Shown: in pieces, positions 23,798 through 36,435 of the stretch
Numbering within the stretch: position 1 is the first letter of the stretch
Layout: each line of letters starts with the position of its first letter
Source: Chelonoidis abingdonii
Taxonomy: Eukaryota > Chordata > Testudines > Testudinidae
Assembly (NCBI RefSeq): GCF_003597395.2
Contig: NC_133770.1
Span: 18,153,828 to 18,217,827, forward strand
Direction of reading: 5' to 3'
DNA length: 64,000 nucleotides
The notes under the pieces: model-generated
What the model saw: only the letters and a program-made list of their open reading frames with translations
The model's database searches: none
Told to the model about the DNA's origin: nothing
Position numbers and translations under genes: made by a program

Positions 23798-25090
23798 TAC
23801 TTGTTACTGTTAAACCGGATTGCTACATCCTTATCAGAACTCCTGAAAAGAAGCCAATTCTTCCTTTTGGCCCAGGGAGTTCTGTGGCTTCTTGTTGTTT
23901 TGACAAGTAGAACAAATGTAGAACACTCCTTTCTCCCATTCCTGTCCCAGTCAGGCCCCTGAAAAAAGCAGGGAACATACATCACAGATGCAACTGATGA
24001 TGTATGTCAATGGTATTCAGTACTAAAACATAAAATAAAGAGAGCTCCTAAAAGAAATTAAAAAGAACTGAGTTTTGACTTTTTACCCCCAAATCCCCAA
24101 CAGTACATTTGCATTATTTTGCCTAACTTTGGTGTCTAATTAAATCCTGCAAAATACAATTCTTCATACTGCTTTATCAGTATGTACTACAATGATTACT
24201 GCAATGGTTAATGAAATAAGTGATAAAATAGAAACTAAAATCACATTTCACATGAAAAATCCATTTTGTGGCTAATAGTTTAACAACTATATGCTACTGA
24301 TGACTGCACATGAACAAGTAATTTCCTTTTTCTATTCCCCCTCCCATCGCAAACACACAATTAAGTTTCACTTGCTGTTAATTAAAGCTTGTCTATACAA
24401 AAGAGTTTAGTCTACACTAACTCAAGTTGGTGTGGCCCAAAAATGCCTTCGTACATGATGCAATTCCTTAGAGTGCACTAACTCTGTGTTTATCACAAAC
24501 TCTGGAGTCCTCTTTCAAAGTGTATTAAGTTTGATGCAAATTAGTGTGACCTATTGTTCATTGCATCCACATGATGCTGCACGTTACTTTGGCAGTCATC
24601 CAACCGCTATCCCACATTGTTCTGCAGTGCCCATTACTGACCTGTCTGTACCCCTGTGTGCTTTCCACTGCTATAGGGTGAAGCTGACCAGATGTCCCCA
24701 CTCCAGTTTAAAAGCTGGCACAGTGCCAGGATTGCCCCATTTGCTCCTGGATTCCAATATTATTGGGATTATAGCAATATTACTCCCACAGCCTTTACAA
24801 CATGCCTCAAGCATTTGCTTCGAACTGTGCTGAGGCTCACTGCCATCTGGGGAGCAGAACTGGGGCAATAAGCTCTTGAAGCCAGCCTCTGCAATAAAGA
24901 TATGTTTGTGGACACTGCTAGTCAGATATCCACAGGTCACAACTGGGACACTGAGCAGTGCCAGATAAAGATCAAACAGCTCAAGAAAGCTTACTTTAAA
25001 AGCAGGATGCCAAGAAGCGGTCCAGCCATGGAAATATAATCTATTTTTTAAGAAGTTGGACAAGATATTATGTGATTACACCACTACTGA
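23798..25090. other. XRCC2 intron 2, unassigned with a Harbinger-MITE-like trace
   Basis: Near 24390-24425 CTTGTCTATACAAAAGAG and TAGTCTACACTAACTC resemble the GTCTACACT termini of the Harbinger MITEs in this window, but no complete element can be delimited. The rest is unrecognised intron sequence. Confidence 0.35.
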
Positions 25091-25538
25091 ACCCAAGGAG
25101 GCTATGGACCCTGCACCTCTCTCCCAAGGACAAGCAGCAAGAGTCATTGGATGAGGGACACGAGTGTATGGAGAGACATTGGCAAACCAGTAAAGTGCCT
25201 AAAACCACTATGGCTTATTGTTAAAGGTGGCCTAGTCAGCAAGCTGTAAACTGGCCATTCAGCAATCTCAGCTTGACAAAGGCAGGACGGAAGGGGGTTT
25301 TGGGTGCCACAGCAAGGGCAGCTTGACCCCGCGTCCTTCCTGATAAGAATTTTGTTGAAGTTGCTGATACCTTTTAGAAGAGCAGGATGTGCCCCAGGAA
25401 TGTATATCGGGGTCTCAAGGCTGCAGACTCTGGAAAAACCCACACCTGGTTAATCAATAATCAGAAGGAACTGCTTGTTGATCATTGAAATGCTTACTTA
25501 ACAAGCAGCAGAGAGTCCTGTGGCACTTTATAGACAAA

Positions 25539-27510
25539 GGCCACGTCTACACTACGGGATAATATCGAATTAGCTAAAATCGGTTTTATAAAACTGATAT
25601 TACAAATTCGATTTTATGCGGCCACACTAGGCACAGTAATTCGGCTTTGTGCGTCCATGGTCCGAGGCTAACGTCGATTTCTGAAGCGTTGCATTGTGGG
25701 TAGCTCTTCCGTAGCTATCCCATAGTTCCTGCAGTCTCCCCCGCCCTTGGAATCTGGGTTGATCATTATTGTCGCAGGTGGTTCTGGTAAATGTCGTCAG
25801 TCATTCCTTCCTCCGGAAACATCAGCTGACAATCCTTCGCGCTGTTTTCCCCTGGATGCCCTGGCAGACGCCAAGCACGGCAACCATGGAGCCCGTTCAG
25901 CTTTTTTTTTTCCGGCACCGTATGTGTACTGGATGCGTGGAGAGAGAGCGATACTCCAGCGCTACACAGCAGCATTCACTTGCTTTTGCAATGATAGAGG
26001 TGGTTACCGCTTGTTCTGGTACCGTCTACTGCCGGAGAAAACTGGCAATGAGATGACGGTTATCTCTCCCCCTCTGTACTGTCCGCTGCTACATGAGTGC
26101 CCTGGCTGAAATCGGCCGGGGGCGCAACCCAAAGCAAAATTGGGATTGACTCACTTGGGACTGAGTCAATCCCTCCTTATGGTTCTAAAAATAGAGTCAG
26201 TCTGCCTAGAATAAGGGCAAGTGTATTGAGGACCAGTGTAAGAGCACAGCTGCTCCGGGTCAGTATTCACAGGGGTGCCCTGCAACAACCCCACCGTTGC
26301 TTCCCTCCTCTCCCAACCTTCCTGGGATACCGTGGCAGTGTCCTGCCCATTTGTGTCAGGAAGTAATAAAGAATGCAGGAATAAGACACTGAGGTTTAGT
26401 GACATAAAATGAGGGGAGGCAGCCTCCCGGCGCGATGATAGTCCAGGCAGGACATTAAGCGGTGTGGGGAGAGAGCCAGCATGCTGCTGCTATGACAGTC
26501 CAGGCAGTACAGAATCTTTTCTTTACACAGGAAGGGAGGGGCTGAAGCCCCCAGTTGCTATGATGAAGCTGTTATTAGCCGTTCTGTCCTATCTACTGGG
26601 AGTAACCAGCAATGTTGGCCTCGATGTCAACATGTTAGATATTCTGAGGACGGTTACTAGTCCTATTGCACAGTCTACCACCGCGGAGGGGAGAGGAGAG
26701 GAGCGGATACCGCTCTTCACTGCTGCAGCATCGCGTCACCAGCAGCATTCAGTACACCACTAGGTGACATTGAAAGTAGTCAAGAAATATTCTTTCCCTT
26801 TTCTTTCACGTGGTGGGGGGGGGGGAGAAACTGAGGAGCTATTCCCTGAACCACCAGACACTGTGTTTGAACCAACAGACATGGAGCTCAGCCAAGAATG
26901 CAAATACTTTTCAGAGACTGCTGTGGACTGTGGGATAGCTGGAGTCCTCAGTACCCCCTCCATCCATGAGCGTCCATTTGAGTCCTGGCTTCCGTTTACG
27001 CTTGTCACGCAGCGCTGTGTATCCTGGAGATTTTTTTTCAAATGCTTTGGCATTTCGTGTTCTGTAACGGAGCTCTGATACAACAGATTGTCTCCCCATA
27101 CAGCGATCAGATCTAGTATCTCCGTACGGTCCATGCTGGAGCTCTTTTGGATTTGAGACTGCATCGCACCCGTGCTGATCAAGAGCTCCACGCTGGGCAA
27201 ACAGGAAATGAATTCAAAAGTTCGCGGGCTTTCTGTTTACCTGCCGCTGCATCGAGTTCAGTTTGCTGTCCAGAGCAGTCAGTGGTGCACTGTGGGATAC
27301 CGCCCGAGCCAATAACATCGATTTCCATCCACACTAACCATAATCCGCATATGTTAATATCGAATTTGGCGCTACTCCCCTCGTCGGGAAGAGTACAGAA
27401 ATCGATTTAAAGAGCCCTTTATATCGATATAAGAGCTTTGTAGTGGGACGGTACAGCGTTAAATCGATTTAACGCTCTTAAATCGATTTAAAGCGTAGTG
27501 TAGACCAGGC
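25539..27510. mobile_element. Internally deleted Harbinger transposon (1972 bp)
   Basis: The left terminus is GGCCACGTCTACACTACG and the right terminus CGTAGTGTAGACCAGGC, imperfect inverted repeats. The flanking trinucleotides AAA (25536-25538) and TAA (27511-27513) fit the Harbinger TWA target after one mutation. It shares CATTGTGGGTAGCT, CCATAGTTCCTGCA and the right-side GCTGATCAAGAGCTCC-type sequence with the longer element at 47146-51468. The nuclease is deleted. A minus-strand stretch at 26760-27200 begins TEILDLIAVWGDNLL, the N terminus of the Myb/SANT-like protein. It lies inside the Penelope fragment in XRCC2 intron 2. Confidence 0.85.
26760..27200 (-). pseudogene. Harbinger Myb/SANT-like protein, N-terminal remnant
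   Basis: The minus-strand frame contains MDRTEILDLIAVWGDNLLYQ, matching the first helix and tryptophan of the trihelix Myb domain carried by Harbinger elements. Similarity fades after SSVTEHEMPKHLKKN, where the remainder of the trihelix should follow. Confidence 0.55.
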
Positions 27511-27945
27511 TAACAGACGTATTGGAGCATGAGCTTTCCGTGGTGAATACCCACCTCGCGATGCATACTTAACAAGGTTTCTTTAAGGGACACATCATTC
27601 TATTACTAATGTATAAATAAGGGGAAAAACCTGGAGATAGTTGGACTTATTTGGAGACTCTTTTGAACTCTCTTGGACTCTCCCTCTGGATACATCTTGT
27701 GGTCCCCACCGGCCGACGGAAGATTTGGCCACTGGAAGCCTGCCGCTGTGTCACTCAAGAGCCACACTCAGCTTTGGTAATTATCAAGGGTTGGGGGTGT
27801 TTTACTAATTTTGTTGTGGACGTGTGTAAGTGCTTGAGACTAGTAAAGTTCAGCTTTAAGTGAAAGCACTCTTGTGTTGTCCTGTTTGTGCCAGCCATCT
27901 ACTGGTCGGATGGCCGCATCTCCCCTGATTTATTTCCTGACACCT

Positions 27946-28659
27946 CCTCGCACAGAGTAAAAGTTACCAAGAGCTTTGGGTTGAAAGAACCCCAGGTAAC
28001 AATGAGGAGCGCAGCGAAGAGCTGTCCACAGAAGCCAAGATTTCTTTGGTACTCCAGACCATGAGAGCAGCTGTGTAGAAAGTGAGCCTGATTCCCAGTC
28101 AAAAATGAATCCTTTCCCACCAATTATCCTTTCCTACCAATCAACACTGGATTTCTGAGTCTAGAAATGATGCTGCACCATGTGAAGCTGCTCGAGAAAG
28201 AGCTCATGTACTTGTAGTTGATAGCTGTCATCTTCCTCATCCGTCATCTTCTGCCAACACTGCTACTGCCGCCACATCATCTGCTCAGCGGTGCAGTGGG
28301 TGAAGTCCAAAGCCAAAGCTCCGCAGCTTCAACAGCTCAAAAAAAGCCCAAACAGCCTCTGCATATTTGGGGTTGCCACCACATATTTGGGGTTGCCACC
28401 AAACCTGCAAGATGCATTGTTGGTCTATGCTGACCAACAAACAGCAATTTAAAATGGTGCTAGCTTGCCCAGATAAAGAGGAAACACGAGGTGGCGACAG
28501 CAGAATCATGGGACACTTTGAATTTCACCCCAAGTCCTAATATTCCACTGGCATCCTCTATTCATCCCACAATGTGCAACGAGAAAAATCCAGAATGCAC
28601 ATAGGTCAGTAACAAAGCAAAGGACCATGGGATACCATTCTAGACTGCCATATGCTTAG
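27946..28659. other. XRCC2 intron 2, unassigned; contains a 20-bp tandem duplication
   Basis: CATATTTGGGGTTGCCACCA occurs twice back to back at 28362-28381 and, with one change, 28382-28401. No other feature is recognised. Confidence 0.45.
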
Positions 28660-28718
28660 TATGGGGGGGTTGGACTAGATGACCTCTTGAGATCCCTTCC
28701 AACCCTGATATTCTATGC
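28660..28718 (+). repeat. CR1 3' end (short)
   Basis: GGTTGGACTAGATGACCTC followed by GATCCCTTCCAACCCTGAT and ATTCTATG is the conserved terminal part of CR1. The copy is strongly 5' truncated. Confidence 0.75.
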
Positions 28719-29189
28719 ACCAAACCCCAGTCACGTATATACAATGATGCAAACTGAAAAAAGACACAGCTATCCTGAGTGCATGCTATTAGTATGGCGT
28801 ACTAGTTGGTGTGCAAATTAAACCGCGCCCCCCCCATGTAGACAAGGACTTAGTGTTAAAGAAATTACTATTGATGAAAGATTGGCAACTGGACAACACT
28901 GACTGGCAGCACCTCTGTCATTACAGGTGGATAGGGCTTGAAGACGAGGCTGCTACATAATAGACTAAGACTGTACTTTTATTTCTGATAAATATACAAA
29001 GAAAAAATAAAAATGGAGATAACACAGGGAAGAAAAAACATGTTAGATGTCCTTGTCATGTTTAGATGTCTATTTTTGTAGCATTGACAGGTCTGTAGTG
29101 TTTCAGATATGGAATGTGCTTGTTCCCCTTCACTAGCTAGTGATGTGTACCTGTGACTGACAACGGGAAAGTCAGCAGATTACCTTGCC

Positions 29190-29265
29190 TCAGTGCAGGG
29201 GACTGGACTAGATAAGTTAACAAGGTCCCTTCCAATCCTACATGGTCTATGATTCTGTGATTTAT
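29190..29265 (+). repeat. CR1 3' end (short)
   Basis: GGGGACTGGACTAGATAAG, then AAGGTCCCTTCCAATCCTAC and a TCTATGATTCTGTGA tail mark another truncated CR1 in intron 2. Confidence 0.75.
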
Positions 29266-31589
29266 TACATATTTTCTCAGACAGTGCTTACAATATGATA
29301 CTGCATCTTTTGGGAAGAGGGAATTACAGATTGCATGGGAGCTAGGAAGCTACACTTCTGCCATCTGAGGTGGCGATTTTTCTCTTTGCAGGCGGATGCA
29401 ACCTACGTGGAAATTCTGCTTCATCCACAGTTGAAATAATAATTAAAAACACACTACCAAACGCAAGGAAGTGTTAAAAAGACAAACTAGAAAGCAGAAC
29501 CCATTAGTAGGGAGGTGGTTCTTTTGTCAGATACACATGCAGGACACCTAAAAAGTCAGGCTCACATCAGAAGAAGATAAAAGTTAACTATTTATTAATT
29601 GCTCTCTTTTTCGTTTTAGAAAGCTACTATTCTCTTTTTATGGTGTACGCTAATTCGATGTGGGGCTTCACACATTATGGTAAAAGCATGTGCAGTAAAG
29701 TGGACATTTAACTGCTCTATTCTGGCAGAATGAGAATTGCACAACTGTAACTGCAGCAAGCTTTGCATTTCCATGACCAAGGCAAGTGTAAATGGGGTAA
29801 GAGCTTTCCAGAGGAACGCAAGAGCAGAGAATTAATTGCAGCTTTGCTCCAATATGTTTGTGCCTGTCTGAGTTAACAGGGTTTTTCAAGTCATTACTCA
29901 ACTTCCATAGGCTATTATTGTTCACAAGTACACAGACTATCATGGAGAAGTTGAGACAAGGGAAGAAGCAGTGAATTGAGACTCTTGCGTCACACACTGG
30001 AAGTGTTAGAGGTAATTTACACATGATGTGACAGTTCTATCCACTTCAGCCGTACCTGTAAACTCTCTCTCCATAATACAGAGTATGTGAAATTCAGCAG
30101 TGTCTTTTCAAACTGGAGTTCTATTTTTCTCAATTTTTGATGTTTCCAAAATTACATGGAAGGCAATCAGGGTGTTTGTTTGTTTGTGCTGAATACCCCT
30201 TGCTAGACTAAGGGCAAGGACTATTCTGTATAATTAAATAAATCCTCACTTTCCTCTCCTATTCAGAGTTTGCAATATTTAACACTGCCAGTTTCAGGCA
30301 TCTGTTATTCTGTTGTGTCACATACTGTGCTGAGGACATGACAAAAATCACAGAACCCTGTTACAATATGAATCTGGCATGAAGCAGTCCTCTTAAATAT
30401 GCTGGGTGGTGTCATTTCCTCCAGCTCCTTCTCAGCCTTTGAAATATTTTAGAACTAAATTTGTCTTTTCCTGAAAAGTGCTTTACAAAATATAGGCTCG
30501 GTCCTGCCATTGGCTTCTGCACAAGACTTCCATCGCCTTCAATGGCAATTTTGAATGTCGCTCAGTTACTGGATTTGTCAATTAAACGTTAAGAGCTGTT
30601 TCATCCATCTCTGAAATGAAATACAGCTTGTTCAAAAAGCACACAACAATGCTACACAATGGCTTAGGTGAAGTAGGGGATAGCACTGTTTCACTGTTCA
30701 GTGGTGAGTTTAAGAAAATTGTAAGTTATTCTCTGAAGTAAATATTTGGTTTTGTCAGTTTAAAAGATGTTTTCCTTTGAGAGTTTGTGTGTGTATTCAT
30801 ACAAAGTTACCATCTGTAAAGCCCTGCTCTGGGAGAAGAGTTCTCAGCAAGCATTGGGGATCATTATGATCTGATATACACTTCCAGAAAGTTTAATTAC
30901 GTAAAAAATGGTAAATGACATGAAAATCTATTCTAAAAGTTTCTCCAAGGGTTTACTAGTTTTAATCTAAGGACAAGACACCTTATTTAAACTCCCTCTG
31001 AAGTCTGTTGAATACAGTTAGGTGCGACTTATGTCTGAATTGGACTCTGAAGTTAACACTCATTCTCTCAAAAGACGTGCGCTTTGGATGTAAAAAAAAA
31101 ACTTGAAGGAGCAGGGAACTTCTGTGCCTTTGTGATTATAAAAGAGGCTGCCCGCAATAAGAACTACTATGTAATGAGAGCCCTTTATAGCATAATTTAT
31201 AAATTTAGATTTTCACCAAGTTAGTGACTGGGCTGCTACAGTAAGATAAGAGGAGGAAGTTCACCCTTGCAGATCAGAGCAAGCAAACCATGACACAACA
31301 GAGGAAGGAGAACTGGCTGACAACTGGACTTCCAAAAACTCTTTGACAAAGTCTCTCACAAGAGGCTGTTAAGGAAACAAAGTAATAAATATTAATACTA
31401 CCTAATACCACCTGTTATATTTTTGTCAGTAGATCTCAAAGTGCTCTATAAGAGGGGAAATAACTATGGGATAAGAAGTACTGTACTGTCATAGACTAAG
31501 ATACAGAGCAGGAATAAATCGCCAGTTTAATATGGAAGGAGGTTAACAGACGGTTTCCATATTAGGACTAGTGATGCCTAATATTTACT
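29266..31589. other. XRCC2 intron 2, unassigned
   Basis: No exon or named repeat is recognised. One copy of the recurring motif CCATCGCCTTCAATGG lies at 30530-30545. Confidence 0.5.
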
Positions 31590-31870
31590 AATAGTTGCAA
31601 AGTAGATGAACAGCAACATGAAAAAATGTGCTGATGGCATGGCAAAGTTTACAGATGACACAAAGCTAATTAAATTAATCAAGACTAGAAATTGAGGCCC
31701 TATCAGAGCTAGGTGAATGAGCAGCCTGGTGTCAGATGAAATTCAGTACTGTTGAACTCAAGTTGATGCACACTGTAAAGAATACCCTGGACTATTCCCA
31801 ATACAAAATAGTTCTATTTAGCTGTAATCATACAAGGGAAAAGATCTGGATGTCACTGGCCCAGGAGCAA
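31590..31870 (+). repeat. CR1 ORF2 fragment
   Basis: The translation includes AKFTDDTKLIKLIK, comparable with the FADDTKL segment of CR1 reverse transcriptase, followed by degraded sequence and a LFPIQN-like stretch. Stops and frame changes are present. It ends near 31870 where unrelated sequence begins. Confidence 0.5.
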
Positions 31871-32270
31871 GGGCCAGAGACCGGAGTGGGACCAAGAGGT
31901 GCCCTGCAGGGAAGGGGAGCTTTAGAACTGGGCGAGGGATGACTCCCAACATCTTCGTGGCCAGAAGTTACCTCCTGCCTGTCAGCTTTGCTCCCTGCTC
32001 CATGCAAGCTCCACGCAGCAGCAAGGAGGAGCTGGAACAGGAAGGCAGTAATAGTGCTTCTGGCCACTGCACTGGCTGCCTGCAGCACTGCTCCTCTGCT
32101 GCTGGGAACTCTGGGATACATCCAAAGTACTTCTGGGACCTGCAGGGTCCTGGGACCCTAGGTCTAAGTCCTAGGGTAGCACAATTTGTGTGTGCATGCA
32201 AAGGAAGTTAGGCTGAGCCCAGGCTCAAGCCCGGGCTTACGTTACTGTATAGACATACCCTCAAATGCTA
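31871..32270. repeat. Possible MITE, right end only
   Basis: The right border TGTATAGACATACCCTC resembles a GTCTACACT-type terminus, preceded by CCTAGGTCTAAGTCCTAGG. I did not find a matching left terminus, so the extent is uncertain. Confidence 0.3.
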
Positions 32271-32458
32271 TTATATAAATAGATGGTATGTCCTCACCTA
32301 GAATACTGAGCTTAGTTCTAGCCATCCTATCTCAGAAAGCACATAGCAGAAGCAAATGCTTGTAGAACTATTTTATTGCATTGCAGCCCAGTAGACAATT
32401 CAAGTCAGGTTATTATCACACTTAGTGGTAGTGGTGGTGATGTGTATTATTCTATAGG

Positions 32459-32873
32459 TAGGGCTACAAATCTTTCACGGAGGTCACGGATTCCATGACT
32501 TTCTGGGATCTCTGTGACTTCTGCAGCAGTCAATGCAGCTGACCAGAGGGCCAGCTGCATCGGCTGCTTAGGTAGCCTGGGGCCACTAGCTGGTCCCGGG
32601 TGCTGCCCCGGGACACCCCCCACCCAGAGCAGCAGCAACGAGGCCCTGGACTGTCCCCTGCCTGGAGCAGCAGTGGCAGGGCCCCGGGCCGTCCCCTCCC
32701 AGAGCAGCATCAGCTCCCGCTGGAGCGCTCTCGCCCCCCACTTCAGCACCTAAGATTTAGTTAGGAGTATTTATAGTACAAGCCATGGAGCGGTCAGGGG
32801 CTGTGATTTTTTGTTTCTTGCCTGTGACCTGTCCATGACTTATTAAAATACTTGTGAGTAAATCGCAGTCTTA
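32459..32873. repeat. MITE with degenerate TIRs (415 bp)
   Basis: TAGGGCTACAAATCTTTCAC at the left resembles the inverse of the right end GTGAGTAAATCGCAGTCTTA. The interior has GTCACGGATTCCATGACTTT and a GC-rich core. No coding frame is present and the family is not identified. Confidence 0.5.
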
Positions 32874-34727
32874 ACTACAGGCTGTTGCAGCTTTCACACT
32901 ATCAGATGCTTTGTGACAAAGATAGGTCAGTCATTTAGGAAACTGGGCAGAGGCTGTCACTATTCTCTACTTTTTGCAAGTGAAGGTAGGGGAAGGAAAT
33001 GTTTACTTCAAATTAATTTTGAGTGTCATATTAAAGCTGAAAGTATATGGGCTCAGGTAAGTAAAAATGACTTGCAAGGCTCTTAATTTAACTTGTAATA
33101 TTAAGGGTCTGTATAACAAAATTAATAATACAGGTCAAAATCTGTACTAGTTTACATCCTGTACAACTCCACTTCTGTGAAGGCCGTATTTGGCCCTACC
33201 TACAAATTTAAGATGGGTATTATTTTGGTTTGCATCCAGAGAAAAGAGAAGGGCATCAAGAAACAGTCCCAGCTAAATTTCTATTTGGGACTTTGTGCCC
33301 TAGAAGTAAAGAACAGACTGAAAAGTCTTTGGGTTTTTTTGTGTTTATTTTAAAAAGAGAGAAGTTATCCTTTCTGCAAATCCTACAGAGCGTTATTTAG
33401 AGTACTTACGGATTTCATTAATTGGTTTTTATTACTATTATGGAGTGGGAAAGCAGTCCTGAGCTGAGAAAACTTCACTAATGTGAATTAGCCTTATTGT
33501 GAAAGTGTTCAAACTTCTTTAAACCCAAAGGTATCACCTGTATGACAGTTTCCTGGTGCAGGAAGCTGGAACAGGCACCCAAAAAAGCAGCTGTTACAGT
33601 GAATCTGTTTAATGCTTTCCCACTGGAAAATGACAACTACAAAATGAAATTCTTGAAACAAATATTAAATTGCATCTATCTTTCAACAAAGTAAATGTTG
33701 AGAAGATGACTATCTCAGTAAAAGTCCATACACTGATAGAGTACAAATAGGAGTTGCAAAAGCCATTAGATAAATTTTAATTTAGGTTATGAATTCATAC
33801 ACTGAATACTGATCTAGGTGAGGGGGAGCCATGGACACACAGAGAGAATCTGTGCCCTCACTACCGGCAAAGAAGGACCTTTTGAAATACAGTTGGTTCA
33901 AAAGCTTTCCATGAATTCTCTCATTCAATTTTAAGCTGCCATATCTCCCCAATTATGATCCAGCCACTCCATATGTCTGATAGCCGTAAAATACACATGC
34001 AATATGGCCGCAACAACTGCTGTAAGATCATACTGGCCTGTTTTTCCTACAGCTGGGTTTATGCTTTCTTTCATGCTACCCACTATCATGGAACAGTCTT
34101 CCTGAGCTGATACTCCAGGCCATTACCCTCTTCCTCATTCAAATCCCTCCTGTTGATCTCCCAGTTCTTCTGCACAGACTAAAATAAATTAGTCATCTAA
34201 ATCATCTAGTTATTTTTTCATCTTTAAAAACCAACAACAAAAATCTTCTCACGTCATCATATTGTGCTCTACCCTTCATATAGTCTCACTGATGTTGCCT
34301 TGTTCTCCCAACTAGCCACCATCTTTATTCCATCGAGTTTGAAAGTACCTTGGGGCATGGATCATTTATTGATAGACATGTAGTCTAAATGCTATAAATA
34401 CACAAATGCTCCACAATTAATCTTTTTTTAGACTGTACACGCTTCCTTTTTCTCAGTCATCATGATCCTTTTTATTGCCATTCTGTTATTTGTTCTAATT
34501 CTTCCTATACTCATAGTGATTTGGAGGAATCAGACGTATACACAATGAGTCAGAGGCAGTTGCACCAGGGTCACGTAGAGTGGCACTACCGCCTCTCTAA
34601 TTTTACATTAAATTCCCTCAGACAAACATAACAGCATTGACATCTCACTGCAAGGTCCTTTTAGTTTATCATAGTTGCTGCTTTCCAGATGGTGGTCCCC
34701 AAATAGATATGTATGCTGTTTATTTTC
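32874..34727. other. XRCC2 intron 2, unassigned
   Basis: I see no exon or recognisable repeat in this stretch. Confidence 0.5.
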
Positions 34728-35351
34728 ATAGATTTAATAGATTCTAAGATCAGAAGGGACCATTGTGATCATCTAGTCTGACCTTCTATACAACTCAGGC
34801 CATAAGATCCTGAATTAATTCCTGTTTGAACTAAAGCATATCTTTTAGAAGAATTTCCAGTCTGGATTTAAAAATCACCAGTGATAAGAGATTTGTACTA
34901 CAGCCCTAGGTAAGCAGTTCCACTGGTTAATTACCCCCACTGTTAAAAGTTTGTGCCTTATTTTGAGACTCAGTTTGTCTAGCGCCAACTTCCGGCCATT
35001 TGATCTTGTTATATTTTTGTCTGCTAGATTGAATAGCCTTGTATTATCAAATTTCTGTATCCCATACTTACAGACTGTGACCAAGTCACCCCTTAATCCT
35101 TTTTTGTAAAGCTAAACAGATTGAGCTCTTTGAGTCTTTCACTATAAGGCATATCTTTCAATCCTTTAACTGTTCTTGTGGCTCTCCAGTTTATCATCAT
35201 TCCTGAATTGGACACTGAAACAGAACACAACAGTTCAGCAGCAGTTACACCAGTGCCAAATATGGAGGTAATATAACTTCCCTATTCTTACTAGAGATTC
35301 CCTTGGTCCTGCACTCAGGATTGCATTAGCCCTTTTGGCCACAATACCACC

Positions 35352-36079
35352 TGTCATAAACAGATAGTTAAGGGTTAATGCCTCTTTTACCTGTAAAGGG
35401 TTAAGAAGTTCACCTAGCCTAGCTAACACCTGACCAGAGGAACCAATGGGAGAACAAGATGTTTCAAAAGGAAGGAGGGAAGTTTTCCTTTGTTTAGAGT
35501 TTCAGTTTCAGCCGGAGTGAAAAAGATCAAGGAACCAGGCTCTTATCAGAGTAGTAAGTTTTAGAAAGGGATAAATAGGTTTATGTTTATTTTCTTTGTA
35601 ACTTGTCTTGGTACCATTAAGGGAATTATCAAATTTGGGGATTCTTGTGTGTATTAAGATTTTTGCCCAGGGGAACATCCTGTGTGTTTTGAATCTGTTG
35701 TTTGTGAGAGTAGCTGGTATGCTAATCTCTCCCAGAGGGTTTTCTTGTATCTTTCTTTTCTTTAATTAAAAGCCTTCTTTTTAAATACCTGATTGATTTT
35801 TTCCTTGTTTTTAGATCCAAGGGGGTTGGATCTGCATCCACTAGGAGTTGGTGAGAGAAAGGAAGGGGGATGGTTAATTTCTCTTTGTTTTAAGTTCCAA
35901 GGGGTTTGGATCTGTGTTCACCAGGGAATTGGGGAAGTTTCTCAAGGCTACCCAAGGAAAGGAGTGCTTGTGAATGCTGGCAGCGATACCAGATCTAGGC
36001 TGGTAATTAAGCTTAGAAGTGTCCATGCAGGTCCCTACAACTGTACCCTAAAGTTCAGAGTGGGGAAGGAAACTTGATA
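35352..36079 (+). repeat. Ty3/gypsy solo LTR (728 bp)
   Basis: It begins TGTCATAAACAGATAGTTAA and ends GAAACTTGATA, where the usual terminal CA has mutated. The flanks CCACC (35347-35351) and CCGCC (36080-36084) form a 5-bp target-site duplication with one change. TTTAATTAAAAGCCTTC and AGATCTAGGCTGGTAATTAA tie it to the LTR at 15494-16402. No internal gypsy sequence remains, as expected after LTR-LTR recombination. Confidence 0.85.
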
Positions 36080-36223
36080 CCGCCCTTGGAACTCACGTTC
36101 AGTTGCTTATTCATTGTTACCCCTAAGTCTTTTTCAGAGTCACTGCTTCCCAGGATAGCATAGCCTTTGATCCTACATGAATAACTTTACATTTAGCCAT
36201 ATCAAAAAGTACATTATTTACTT

Positions 36224-36435
36224 GTGTAACACCGACAGACCCCGGTCATCAGCGGGTGGGATTGAAACGGGGACCTCTGAAGCTCAGCGCATGAGCCTCT
36301 AGTGCATAAGATAAAAGCCAACTGGCTGTTAGCTAAGGCTGTAGAGCAGACTCATTACTCTCTCTCTCTCTCTGAGCGGTCTTGGTGCCACTAGATGTGA
36401 TAGAACACCACCCCCAGGAGGTGGGTGGGTTACAC
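36224..36435 (-). repeat. tRNA-related SINE-like insertion (212 bp)
   Basis: Read on the minus strand, 36322-36258 resembles a tRNA: an A-box-like TATCTTATGCACTAG, an anticodon-arm-like AGGCTCATGCGCTGAGC and a B-box-like GTTTCAATCC. The unit is bounded by GTGTAAC and GTTACAC and contains a CT-repeat at 36357-36374. The A box is degraded, so this is not a working tRNA gene. Confidence 0.55.

Larger units (their letters stand above)
25506..27566 (-). repeat. Short Penelope-like 3'-end insertion, split by Harbinger
   Basis: About 86 bp of Penelope 3'-end sequence is present in two parts, 25506-25535 (CAGAGAGTCCTGTGGCAC) and 27514-27566 (CAGACGTATTGGAGCATGAG). The flanks at 25496-25505 and 27567-27576 are both exactly ACTTAACAAG, a 10-bp target-site duplication for this insertion. 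Read on the minus strand it retains the GGTGGGTATTCACCA hairpin and GGAAAGCTCATGCTCC of the hammerhead-like region, but the CTGATGA core is degraded. Confidence 0.85.
25091..27945 (+). repeat. ERV-type LTR interrupted by nested insertions (approximate ends)
   Basis: The two halves, about 25091-25505 and 27567-27945, become continuous when the inserted Penelope and Harbinger sequences are removed, because both sides carry ACTTAACAAG. The right half has a TATA box TATAAATAAGG at 27612 and a downstream GC-richer segment like an R-U5 region. No internal genes are present. The outer ends are not defined. Confidence 0.45.

Noticed and set aside
32447..32753. Open frames over the GC-rich core of the MITE
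   Set aside because: They coincide with the MITE at 32459-32873 and show no protein similarity.
36258..36322. Possible functional tRNA gene on the minus strand
   Set aside because: The A box is degraded, no full cloverleaf can be drawn, and the sequence is embedded in a 212-bp repeat inserted in CR1.
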